Below are positions 41,602 through 49,148 of a DNA stretch of 55,891 nucleotides, in pieces. Each line of letters starts with the position of its first letter. Positions within the stretch are counted from its first letter, which is position 1. Source of the DNA: Cyanocohniella sp. LLY (lineage in GTDB: Bacteria > Cyanobacteriota > Cyanobacteriia > Cyanobacteriales > Nostocaceae); assembly GCA_022241785.1 (NCBI GenBank), contig JAKOMP010000007.1, positions 672 through 56,562 on the forward strand, read 5' to 3'. The position numbers and the translations under genes were made by a program. Below the pieces are notes generated by a model, which was not told the DNA's origin, did no database searches, and worked only from the letters and a program-made list of their open reading frames with translations.

Positions 41602-41652
41602 CTAGTTTTTAATCCAGTAAATGTAAGTGTTAGTATCTAATAAATAAGTCAT
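41602..41652 (-). pseudogene. vapC-type PIN toxin remnant (first 16 codons)
   Basis: The frame starts at an ATG overlapping the antitoxin stop codon (ATGA overlap, the classic vapBC arrangement) and reads MTYLLDTNTYIYWIKN before a TAG. The segment LLDTNTYIYWIK is the diagnostic PIN-domain N-terminus with its first catalytic Asp. The other three acidic residues and the remaining hundred or more residues are gone, so no nuclease can be made. Confidence 0.8.
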
Positions 41653-41849
41653 AAGCTAATGTCATAGTTAGAGATAGTCCGGCTGTCATAAATTTCTTTG
41701 ACTATTTCTTCTGCTGTGCGTTCATCTTCCCAAGCACCATATTTTTCTATAAATGTGTCTAGTGGATGTGGTTTTGGCTTTTGGGTAGATGAGAATATTA
41801 TCTCATTCGCTATGAGTTGATTTGCTTCTGGTATTCTTTTATCTGTCAT
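41649..41849 (-). CDS. VapB-like antitoxin, orphaned
   Basis: This 66-residue protein ends in GAWEDERTAEEIVKEIYDSR, a C-terminal pattern of cyanobacterial antitoxins encoded just upstream of PIN-domain toxins. Its stop overlaps the start of a truncated vapC. Its own start overlaps the end of the preceding small gene by several bases, which indicates translational coupling in a tight operon. With the toxin lost, its present role is unclear. Confidence 0.65.
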   Translation of the reverse strand: MTDKRIPEANQLIANEIIFSSTQKPKPHPLDTFIEKYGAWEDERTAEEIVKEIYDSRTISNYDISL

Positions 41850-42075
41850 AGATTTCTTCTCGATTGAATTTGTAGTCTAGGGGGAGTGGGAAGGAGTAGT
41901 TATTAACTCGCTCTAGAAATTGCTGTATTTTTGATTCTTCAGAATCTATTGTTTGAGTAGATTCCCTTGGTTCGAGAATCATAATTTGTATAGTTTTACC
42001 TTCTAATTCGGAACTTAGCTTTTCACTCAAAACAAGTTCGCCGTTTCTACATGTTGCTTGGATGATTTGCAGCAT
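41839..42075 (-). CDS. Antitoxin-like small protein
   Basis: This 78-residue protein begins MLQIIQATCRNGELVLSE and has an ELEGKTIQIMILE strand. This short beta-rich N-terminal pattern resembles AbrB/DUF104-type antitoxin DNA-binding parts in cyanobacteria, followed by a charged tail. It overlaps the next gene (41649-41849) and is the first of the row. Function is inferred from pattern and neighbourhood only. Confidence 0.6.
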   Translation of the reverse strand: MLQIIQATCRNGELVLSEKLSSELEGKTIQIMILEPRESTQTIDSEESKIQQFLERVNNYSFPLPLDYKFNREEIYDR

Positions 42076-42131
42076 TATGAATAACCTTAAGTTTTAAATT
42101 GAGTAAAATTTTCGATATTATTTTAATATAA

Positions 42132-42192
42132 CTGAGGCACATCGGATAATCTGGTAAACATGATGATTGACCTTTACAACCTCAGCCAGTAT
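42132..42192. repeat. Partial copy of the TA-flanking repeat
   Basis: GGTAAACATGATGATTGACC and the following CAACCTCAG segment repeat the core of the longer units at 42193-42335 and 43043-43191. This looks like an extra partial unit of the same repeat in tandem. Confidence 0.6.
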
Positions 42193-42335
42193 TTTACATC
42201 ATAGCTGCTGATGTTAAGGTGGGTGAGGAGCGTCGGATAATTTGGTAAATATGATGAATGATTGACCTTTGCAACCTCACCTATTATTTACATTTAGGTT
42301 ATTGGTTTGGTGGGTTACGCGATCGCTAACCCTAC
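42193..42335. repeat. Direct repeat, left of the ParE-type module
   Basis: About 140 bp beginning TTTACATCATAGCTGCTGAT and ending in GGTGGGTTACGCGATCGCTA with CCC. It matches the unit at 43043-43191 along its length with scattered differences. The two units flank the toxin-antitoxin pair. The right end contains an inverted repeat around a HIP1 octamer (GGGTTACGCGATCGCTAACCC, i.e. GGGTTA with TAACCC). Confidence 0.8.
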
Positions 42336-42439
42336 TGGACTGGTGATGGTAGGGTGATTTGGGTTTTGCTTCTCAACCTAACCTACTTGCTAATGATGAG
42401 TTAAAATAAAAAATATTGTCTACTCAAGTGAGAAAAGTT

Positions 42440-42655
42440 ATGGAAAATTTACTACCTCACAACATTTTACAATTAAGTATTGCGGAAAGAATTCAATTAG
42501 TCCAAGATATTTGGGATAGTATCACTGTAGATACTGATGATGTAAATATTAGTGATGCTCAAAAAAAGGAATTAGAGAGACGTTTAGAACTTTATGAGCA
42601 AAATCCCCATCAAGTGTCTACCTGGGAGGAGGTCAAACAAAAATTTAATTGTTAG
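42440..42655 (+). CDS. Antitoxin of a ParE/RelE-type module
   Basis: This 71-residue protein, starting at ATG 42440 (MENLLPHNIL), belongs to the addiction-module antitoxin type with the pattern LSIAERIQLVQDIWDSI and the C-terminal WEEVKQKF. An upstream TTG would add eight residues with no better ribosome site. The toxin gene starts 7 bp after the stop. The protein is expected to bind the toxin and repress the operon. Confidence 0.9.
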   Translation: MENLLPHNILQLSIAERIQLVQDIWDSITVDTDDVNISDAQKKELERRLELYEQNPHQVSTWEEVKQKFNC

Positions 42656-42662
42656 TTAATAT

Positions 42663-42959
42663 ATGACTTATAAAATTTTAATTACACCAGAAGCAGAACT
42701 CGATTTAGAGGATGCTTATAATTGGTATGAACAGCAAATGATGGGATTAGGTTCTGAATTTATTCGTGTTGTTGATGCTAGTTTTTCTACAATTCAGCGC
42801 AATCCTTTTGCTTATCCAATTATTTACGAAAAAGTTAGGAGAAAGTTAATTCGGAAGTTCCCCTATGGATTATTTTATATTATTATAGATGAAAGAATTT
42901 CAATTATCGGTTCTTTTCATGTTAAACGTGATCCGCAACAGTGGGAAAGGCGTTTATAA
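42663..42959 (+). CDS. ParE/RelE-superfamily toxin
   Basis: This 98-residue protein has the ParE/RelE fold pattern: ITPEAELDLEDAYNWYEQQ at the N-terminus, the core FPYGLFYIIIDERISIIGSFH (seen as KFPYGLFYIIIDE and ISIIGSFHVKRDP), and the terminal WERRL. The length is normal and no residue is obviously lost, so the module looks intact. Members poison gyrase or mRNA translation; which applies here is not evident. Confidence 0.9.
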   Translation: MTYKILITPEAELDLEDAYNWYEQQMMGLGSEFIRVVDASFSTIQRNPFAYPIIYEKVRRKLIRKFPYGLFYIIIDERISIIGSFHVKRDPQQWERRL

Positions 42960-43042
42960 TATTTAGTTTGGGTGATACTTCTCAAGTGAGGTAAATCTTT
43001 TTACGTATATTAGTCATTGTTGTATTTTTATATCTTTTCTTA

Positions 43043-43191
43043 TTTACATGATAACTGCTGATATTAAGGTGGGTAAGGCGCACCAGAGAATCTGGTAAAC
43101 ATGATGATTGACCTTTGCAACCTCAGTCAGTATTGACACTTAGTAATTGCTTTGGTGGGTTACGCGATCGCTAACCCACCCTACAGAGTAT
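43043..43191. repeat. Direct repeat, right of the ParE-type module
   Basis: About 149 bp beginning TTTACATGATAACTGCTGAT and ending in the palindromic GGTGGGTTACGCGATCGCTA plus ACCCACC. It is the direct-repeat partner of 42193-42335. Confidence 0.8.
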
Positions 43192-43202
43192 AAAGGCTAA
43201 CT

Positions 43203-44087
43203 TTAAAAATTATCTACTTCTATATTGTTAAGTTCTATTTGAATTTTATCCACAAATTTTTCAATTTTATCAAGCAAATCATTTATATGCTTTTTGTCAA
43301 TATCATGCAATTTATCATCTTTTGTTTTCCCATTTCTATGAACTAAATCATGTCTTATATTTATAGCTCTAGCTATTTCACCAAAATTAGGAAAATTAAT
43401 TACAAAAGTTTCCTTATACATATTACTAACTTTAGATAGATTATGATAAATTATTTCTTTGATTTCATTTATGACTTCTGTTTCTGCCTTATTATTAACA
43501 TACTCGAATACACAAGATTTACTTATTTTCCTGTCCTCGAAAACTTTAAATGTTTCAACAAACTTTCTTATATATAAATCTTTATTTGTCATAATTGTAT
43601 TAAAAAAAGCATCTAAAAGATATGTTTCTAAACAGGTTATTGCACCTATATAAATTTGCCTTTTTAAAATTTTAAGAATAGCTTCGATAGGTATATCTAA
43701 ATTATTTAAATATCTAAGGTTGCTTATATCCTCACGAAATTTACCATAAAAATCTGTATTAGATAATATTGCATTCAGTTCATATTCTTCATCATAACTA
43801 TCTGATATTTCTATTACTTCTACGTTTGTATTATGATCTAGACCTTCTACAGTAATATTGCCCCCAACATAACTTGAATAAATACATATTTCATATTCTT
43901 GGCTGCATTCACTACAATAGACATACTCGCCTCCATTATCACTTTCGCTATCATGAGCAGTCTCAGCAGTATAGTCAGGGTAAGGTACATCCAATTCATC
44001 ACTCATAACTGGATATCCACATTTGCTACAGTTAAATGCTAATTTAATTGCACTTACTCCAAATGGTATAAAGTCTATATCTTTCAT
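43203..44087 (-). CDS. Zinc-ribbon/HEPN-domain protein, candidate defence RNase
   Basis: The N-terminal 75 residues of this 294-residue protein hold paired Cys motifs, CSKCGYP and YCSECSQEYE, consistent with a zinc ribbon. The C-terminal half is helical and ends with AINIRHDLVHRNGKT near residue 245, matching the R-x4-H signature (RHDLVHRNG) of HEPN domains of the RiboL-PSP type, which often act as RNases in toxin and defence systems. The region is AT-rich and lacks HIP1 octamers. The GTPase gene lies 80 bp upstream on the same strand, so the two are probably one transcript. The domain call rests on motif and helical context, and exact function is unknown. Confidence 0.7.
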   Translation of the reverse strand: MKDIDFIPFGVSAIKLAFNCSKCGYPVMSDELDVPYPDYTAETAHDSESDNGGEYVYCSECSQEYEICIYSSYVGGNITVEGLDHNTNVEVIEISDSYDEEYELNAILSNTDFYGKFREDISNLRYLNNLDIPIEAILKILKRQIYIGAITCLETYLLDAFFNTIMTNKDLYIRKFVETFKVFEDRKISKSCVFEYVNNKAETEVINEIKEIIYHNLSKVSNMYKETFVINFPNFGEIARAINIRHDLVHRNGKTKDDKLHDIDKKHINDLLDKIEKFVDKIQIELNNIEVDNF

Positions 44088-44167
44088 ACAATTTTCAATT
44101 TTCTAGTCTATATAAATGCTGGTTCATACAGTGCCTAACTATTGTTGGGTTTTGTTCCTTAACCCAA

Positions 44168-45184
44168 TTAAAAAAAATACAAAATACTTCCTATAGCAGT
44201 ACCTATGACACCACCAATAGCAGCACCAACTGGTCCACCAATAGTAGCACCAACTCCCGCACCTGCAAGAGCTAAAGCTGGAATAACTTCTAGAAGTTTT
44301 TTCTTAATTAGTTCTTTTTGTATACCTGTGAAAGTGAAATCATTAACATGATCTACTTTTTCTGGAGATTCATATTTATTATAAAAGCTCCAATTTGGCT
44401 CTTTATTATTTTTATTAGGTTGTGATTTATTTATTCTAGAGGACGTTGCCATTAAGAATGGAATAGCACCTCTTTCAGACATTCTTATCAAGACTTGTGT
44501 ATACAATTCTTCTAACCACCTTTTCCCATCTGGTGTTGTTTGATTTTTATTATCTACGGCAATTGCGGGAATTGTATTTGCAATTTCATTACCTGTGTAT
44601 TTTGCAATTTCATCTCTAATACGCTTTGTTCTTTGCTGTAAATCTTCTAGATAATCGTCAGCTTTATCTGCACGGGTAAAAACAATTACAGAATGCTCCC
44701 ATACTTTTGGTGTAAAAGCTTCGGAAATAATTTGTATACCCTGCTTTTCATCATTAGTCACTCTTGTTTCATCAAGACGAGTTACAAACCAAAGTAAATC
44801 AATTTGGTTCACTCGATTTTGAATTAATTCTATATACTTTTCATTATTGCCTTTTTCTGGGATATCGTCACATAGACCTGGTGTATCAATTATTGAGCAT
44901 TTAACTCCATTTATTTCATGCTCGTATTCCTGAACCTCTATTGTTGTAGCATCATATTTGCCAACAGTAGCAATTTGCTGACCGAGTAATGAATTAACTG
45001 TACTAGATTTACCTACCCCCGTTCTACCTGCTAAGAGAAAAACAAATTTTTTATCTTGAGATAGTTGTAATTTTTCTATTAATAAGACTAAGATTTCACC
45101 AAATGAAGAAGATATAGATTCCTTACCGAGTTCTAATTTTTTTGTAAGTTCTTCTATCAACTTTTGAGTTGCTTCATTAAGCAT
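44168..45184 (-). CDS. AIG1/GIMAP-like GTPase with glycine-zipper tail
   Basis: This 338-residue protein starts at ATG 45184 (MLNEATQKLIEEL); an ATG at 45265 would add 27 residues of unlikely sequence. GTPase motifs are clear: P-loop LLAGRTGVGKSSTVNSL, switch Thr in YDATTIEV, G3 IIDTPGLCDD, and G4 VIVFTRADKADD, the T-R-A-D form seen in AIG1/GIMAP-type GTPases. After a helical segment with ERGAIPFLMA, the extreme C-terminus is a glycine-zipper hydrophobic stretch (ALAGAGVGATIGGPVGAAIG, then GVIGTAIGSILYFF), able to insert in a membrane. Such tails occur in pore-forming effectors. Being beside a HEPN protein in HIP1-free, AT-rich DNA suggests a conflict or defence role; that is inference. Confidence 0.8.
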   Translation of the reverse strand: MLNEATQKLIEELTKKLELGKESISSSFGEILVLLIEKLQLSQDKKFVFLLAGRTGVGKSSTVNSLLGQQIATVGKYDATTIEVQEYEHEINGVKCSIIDTPGLCDDIPEKGNNEKYIELIQNRVNQIDLLWFVTRLDETRVTNDEKQGIQIISEAFTPKVWEHSVIVFTRADKADDYLEDLQQRTKRIRDEIAKYTGNEIANTIPAIAVDNKNQTTPDGKRWLEELYTQVLIRMSERGAIPFLMATSSRINKSQPNKNNKEPNWSFYNKYESPEKVDHVNDFTFTGIQKELIKKKLLEVIPALALAGAGVGATIGGPVGAAIGGVIGTAIGSILYFF

Positions 45185-45332
45185 AAAATTTAACCTACTT
45201 TTTTCAAAAAGATAAGTTATTATAAATGAAAATTTAAACCGCAAATATACGCAACATAAAGCCAATGACTTACGTTTAGTTACGCATAAATGCGGTTAAA
45301 TATTTAACCTATTCTACTTATACAAACCTAAC

Positions 45333-47546
45333 TTAATGCACTAACGCGATCGCCCGCTTTGTCAACGCCTCAGCAGTCAACCCATTAAACGCCATCAACT
45401 CACCTGCACTCGCTGTAGTTTCCCCACGCTTCCAGGCGAAAGTATCACGCTTACAATTACTGCGTAACATAATTGGTTCTAACATTGCGGCTGCACCACC
45501 AGTTACACCAATTAAGGCATTACCATCAAACAATTCGGCAAATTTGGCATCATCCATAAACCCACCATCGGCTTCTGAACAAGTTTCCCAAGCGGTATCA
45601 TCAGGACGATATAAACGGCGAGGATTAATAATAGAAACTATCTTCACGCCAATACCTTCTGTTTCTAAAAATGCAGCTGCTTCAAATACTGGCATTAATG
45701 TCATATCGCCAATAACTGCAAACACAACTTGTTGATCACCAGGAACTTCATGCAACAATACTGCACCATCTCGTAAACCTTGATGAGTTTGGGCAAAAGT
45801 TGTGCGAATTGGTAACGGTGATTTACTGGCTGTAATCACAATTCCCTTATTCTTAGTTTTTAATGCCCAGTCATAACAAGCTTGGATACTGTTAGCATCG
45901 GGGGGAAATAATGGAAAAACATTACCATTTCGCATCAACGAAGCAAAGTAAGCTTCAATTTCTGGACGTTGGTGTGTCCAACCGTTGCGCCCTTGTTCTA
46001 ATGCGCCGGCAGTAAATAAAGTAATAGTTGAGGGAGTCTGACGGCGTAATTCTGCCATTGATTGGGTGACTGTTTGCCAAATTGGTAATCCGTTGATGGC
46101 AAAAGATTCATAAGAACACCAAAGGCTGCGAGAACCCATCAATGCTAAACCTGCGGCTAAACCTGCACAAGCATCTTCACTCAAAGGTTCGTAAACTTGT
46201 CCGTCTGGTGCTTGGTTATATAAATCATCGGTTGTGGGGTGAATAACTTTTAGTGCTTGGTTGATATTACCAATTCCCGATGCTTCGTTACCGTCAGCGT
46301 TGGTGACTAAAAAGTTACTATCTTTTTTACCGACAATTCCCACTAATTTACCCATTGCGGTTGTGGAAACTTTGGGTTCACCACCGACTGCATATTCTTC
46401 TAATGGTAAATCGCCTAAGTCTGGTAATGGTAATTCAAATTCTGTGACTACTGTTTTGGCGGCTGGGCCTCCGCCTGCACGTTCGGCGTTGGTGCGGACT
46501 AATTGCCAAGCTTCTATAGGTAAAGCACGGGTTTGTAATGCACTGATAATATGGGGTGCATCTAGCGTATCTTTGGGATAAAGGTTGTGAGATTTGGAAC
46601 CCCGTGCGTGAACTCCGGCACCTTTTAGTTGTTTAATAATGAATACGGTTAGCTGGCCGTTCAAGGCTGAATGAGCTGCTTTATCCATACCCAAAAGTAC
46701 AGCTTTGGTAAAGGCTAGGCGTTGCTCAAAGGAAAAGGCTGTACTATCGACGTAATCTCCTGGTTGATTCTGGTCATCAAAATCTTTGGCATCGACTAAT
46801 ACCACCTCTGCAAAACCGTTACCATGCCAATAGGCTTTCATCTGGTCGTTGGTTTTTAAAGAAACCATACTATGGTGTTCTTGGCTGTAACCGTTCCATA
46901 CCAACACAGGTAAGAAATTGGTGACACTGGGATAGGCGGTGTTGAAGTGGGCGATCGCACTGACAATATAAGGCTCACCCAATCCACCATCACCCACGGT
47001 AAAGGGAAATAGTTTGTCTTTGTGCAGCAGTGCAGCGGACATGGCAAAGTGTTGTCCTTGTCCTAAAGGCCCAGCTGGTGCCAGAATACCAGGTATATAA
47101 CCAGAAAGGTGTCCTAACAGACCATGCTTTTCTCGGAAGCGATCGCGCAATTGTTGGACAGTAAAAATTCCCATGTCTTCTAAAGAACGATCCAAAAACA
47201 TGGCACTATAGAATCCAGGGGCGTGGTGTCCGACTTCGGTAATAATATTTTTATGACCCAGCATGACCAGCGCTGCATAAGCTTCTGTTTGACTGGCAAA
47301 ACCACCAGGGTGTCCAGAGGCTTTACTAGCTGTGACTTGTAGCGTTAGGTAGCGGAGGGCATCGGCAGCAAGCAAAGTTTGATAGACCGCTGCGGGATCT
47401 GTGGGATCTGCGATCGCTCCTTTGCCCGACTCTATGGCAGGTGTTGCACCATAAGTGTCAAAACTGGGTAACGCCTCACCAAAATATTGAATCCCTTCAC
47501 AAAAATTAGGAAGCGCTGAAGATGCCTTTGATGTCATTGCGGTCAT
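45333..47546 (-). CDS. Transketolase-family ThDP-dependent enzyme
   Basis: This protein of about 737 residues starts at ATG 47546 (MTAMTSKASS); the ATG at 47600 adds 18 atypical residues. It follows the transketolase layout: ThDP-binding N-terminal domain (KASGHPGGFASQTEAY near 75, GPLGQGQHFAMS, GDGGLGEPYIVSAIAHFNTA with the closing VLVWN), central pyrimidine-binding domain (ASGIGNINQALK, EPLSEDACAGLAAGLALMG, WCSYESFAINGLPIWQ) and a C-terminal domain. It differs from standard transketolase in several signature positions (GDGGLGE for GDGDLxEG), and signatures of phosphoketolase are not seen. I read it as a diverged carbohydrate-metabolism enzyme using ketose/aldose phosphates, exact reaction unknown. 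Confidence 0.75.
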   Translation of the reverse strand: MTAMTSKASSALPNFCEGIQYFGEALPSFDTYGATPAIESGKGAIADPTDPAAVYQTLLAADALRYLTLQVTASKASGHPGGFASQTEAYAALVMLGHKNIITEVGHHAPGFYSAMFLDRSLEDMGIFTVQQLRDRFREKHGLLGHLSGYIPGILAPAGPLGQGQHFAMSAALLHKDKLFPFTVGDGGLGEPYIVSAIAHFNTAYPSVTNFLPVLVWNGYSQEHHSMVSLKTNDQMKAYWHGNGFAEVVLVDAKDFDDQNQPGDYVDSTAFSFEQRLAFTKAVLLGMDKAAHSALNGQLTVFIIKQLKGAGVHARGSKSHNLYPKDTLDAPHIISALQTRALPIEAWQLVRTNAERAGGGPAAKTVVTEFELPLPDLGDLPLEEYAVGGEPKVSTTAMGKLVGIVGKKDSNFLVTNADGNEASGIGNINQALKVIHPTTDDLYNQAPDGQVYEPLSEDACAGLAAGLALMGSRSLWCSYESFAINGLPIWQTVTQSMAELRRQTPSTITLFTAGALEQGRNGWTHQRPEIEAYFASLMRNGNVFPLFPPDANSIQACYDWALKTKNKGIVITASKSPLPIRTTFAQTHQGLRDGAVLLHEVPGDQQVVFAVIGDMTLMPVFEAAAFLETEGIGVKIVSIINPRRLYRPDDTAWETCSEADGGFMDDAKFAELFDGNALIGVTGGAAAMLEPIMLRSNCKRDTFAWKRGETTASAGELMAFNGLTAEALTKRAIALVH

Positions 47547-47655
47547 GCTGAATACCTTATAAAAAGAGGGCAAACTGTAGATGCTTGATGAATTTAACAA
47601 AAATTTTACATCTTTGCGGTTGTCAGAGTTGATTGCTTTTTCACAACTTGAGGAT

Positions 47656-47847
47656 CTGACTTTTCACGTCATGTGGAAAAGGTAACGCAAAACCTAACCC
47701 CCCAGCCCCCTTCCCTACGAGGGAATGGGGAGAAGTCAAAGTCTCTAACGCCACTTGCTACAACGCGGGGAACCCGCGCAACGCAGTGGCTCCTCCTCGC
47801 AGGAGAGAGATTTAGAGAGAGGTTTTCCAGATCCCGTGAAAAGTTAG
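47656..47847 (+). mobile_element. MITE copy 3 (192 bp)
   Basis: Left end CTGACTTTTCACGTCATG and right end CCGTGAAAAGTTAG are imperfect 25-bp inverted repeats. A perfect 9-bp direct repeat CTTGAGGAT flanks it (47647-47655 and 47848-47856). It is almost identical to copy 2. It lies about 110 bp upstream of the transketolase-family start, within the expected promoter region. Confidence 0.92.
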
Positions 47848-48053
47848 CTTGAGGATAAGTACTTTCAATCGTTGCCTAGCAAAAACTGAAAACTATCAGT
47901 TACTCTGAGTATAAATAATCTTGACATAATATTTTTCTTTCGATATAATTTTCAGACTTATTTTTATGCTATACTGAATACATATTACTAACTGTGTAAG
48001 CGAATCAAGCGTAGCAGTAGGTTTTTTCTCACATTGATGAGGCTAAGTAGAAC

Positions 48054-48263
48054 TTGAAAATTAAAGCGTTGGATATCAAGGCCGGTGACCGCATCGTTGC
48101 CTACTGCAAGAACAAAATGCAAATCTGCAAAGTCAAACAAATTGTAGATCCAGGTCAGAGCAATATTACGTTCTCAGTATTCACAACTGAATATTACCGT
48201 GGCTGCTCAGTTTCCTGCGTAGTCAGGTTTCATTTTGATGCTTTAGTTGAATTAGTCAGCTAA
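48054..48263 (+). CDS. Small hypothetical protein, TTG start
   Basis: This 69-residue protein begins MKIKALDIKAGDRIVAYCKN and continues as a beta-rich small domain with three Cys residues (YCKN, QICKV, GCSVSC). An in-frame stop lies two codons upstream of the TTG, so TTG at 48054 is the only reasonable start. I do not recognise a family. The KAGDRIVAY opening resembles small SH3-like beta-barrel modules, but that is only a visual impression. Confidence 0.65.
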   Translation: MKIKALDIKAGDRIVAYCKNKMQICKVKQIVDPGQSNITFSVFTTEYYRGCSVSCVVRFHFDALVELVS

Positions 48264-48694
48264 AAACTGTCTCTAACTGTGGTATGTCTGGTTGACTGTA
48301 GACTATATTCTCTTAGATAGTGCTGTTGTTTAGACTGCGCGCTAGAAAAGACGGATGAACCAGGGTTTGGGAGAAACTAAATCTTATAATTAAGACGAGC
48401 GATCGCTTGATCATCAAAGGCAGTTATTATTGCCACATTTTTATGGCGAATTAAAAAGTATTTCTAAAATTCTTTCTCCGCCTCCTCTGCACCTTGGCGG
48501 TGAAATTCTTGACTCTAAACTGAAGTTTTTCAGTATAAATGTACTGATGTAGCGTCACATCACCTTCGTTTTTAGTCAGCATCTAAATTGTGTGAAAAAT
48601 TTGTAACCTAAATGATAGTTTCTGTGATGTTGTGGGTATTCTCTTTACTAGAGGCTTACATTACCTAAGTATTTTCCACAGGAAGCAACAAAAC
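48264..48694. other. Intergenic region with repeat-like sequence
   Basis: About 430 bp without a convincing gene. It contains one HIP1 octamer (near 48400) and a CTCCGCCTCCTCTGCACCTT segment of the kind repeated in Nostoc-type intergenic DNA. It should carry the promoter of the following TPR-like gene. Confidence 0.5.
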
Positions 48695-49087
48695 ATGGCT
48701 GGTTCAGGGGAAGATTATTTCATTGCCCGTCAGAAGAAAAACGAGCGCCGAAAGCAGCGTTTAGCAATAATATCGATTATTTCATTTGCTGGTTCTACTG
48801 TGTTTGCAGCAGTTCCCATGATACAACGCGCTATGCAAAGCCCCCAACCAGAACCTGTATCTGTTGAATCTTCATTGCAACAACAAGCCCAGGGTTATGA
48901 GTTGGTATTACAAAAAGAACCAGAAAATCAAGTTGCACTGGAGAAATTATCTTTGCTTAGAGTGCAATTGAAAGATTTTAAAGGTGCGATGGAACCCTTA
49001 GAAAAGTTGATTGGTTTGCACCCTGATCGGCAAGATTACAAGGTGATGTTAGACACTATTAAAAAACGACAAACAGAGAGCGATTAG
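48695..49087 (+). CDS. Membrane-anchored TPR-like small protein
   Basis: This 130-residue protein starts at ATG 48695 (MAGSGEDYFIARQKKNERRK), with AGGAAG upstream; a GTG at 48632 would add 21 poor residues. After a basic stretch comes one membrane helix (LAIISIISFAGSTVFAAVPM), then a periplasmic or lumenal-side TPR-like pair of helices (YELVLQKEPENQVALEKLSL, LKDFKGAMEPLEKLIGLHPD). Proteins of this layout are common in cyanobacteria and may assist photosynthetic complex assembly or protein folding, but the role here is unknown. Confidence 0.75.
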   Translation: MAGSGEDYFIARQKKNERRKQRLAIISIISFAGSTVFAAVPMIQRAMQSPQPEPVSVESSLQQQAQGYELVLQKEPENQVALEKLSLLRVQLKDFKGAMEPLEKLIGLHPDRQDYKVMLDTIKKRQTESD

Positions 49088-49148
49088 TAAAAATATACCC
49101 GTGTTAAAAGCATAAATTTAAGATATTTTAAATTCAAAATTATTAAAC

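Noticed and set aside
45333-47546. Phosphoketolase as the identity of the ThDP enzyme
   Set aside because: Signature segments expected for phosphoketolase were not found, and the layout and length fit the transketolase family better.
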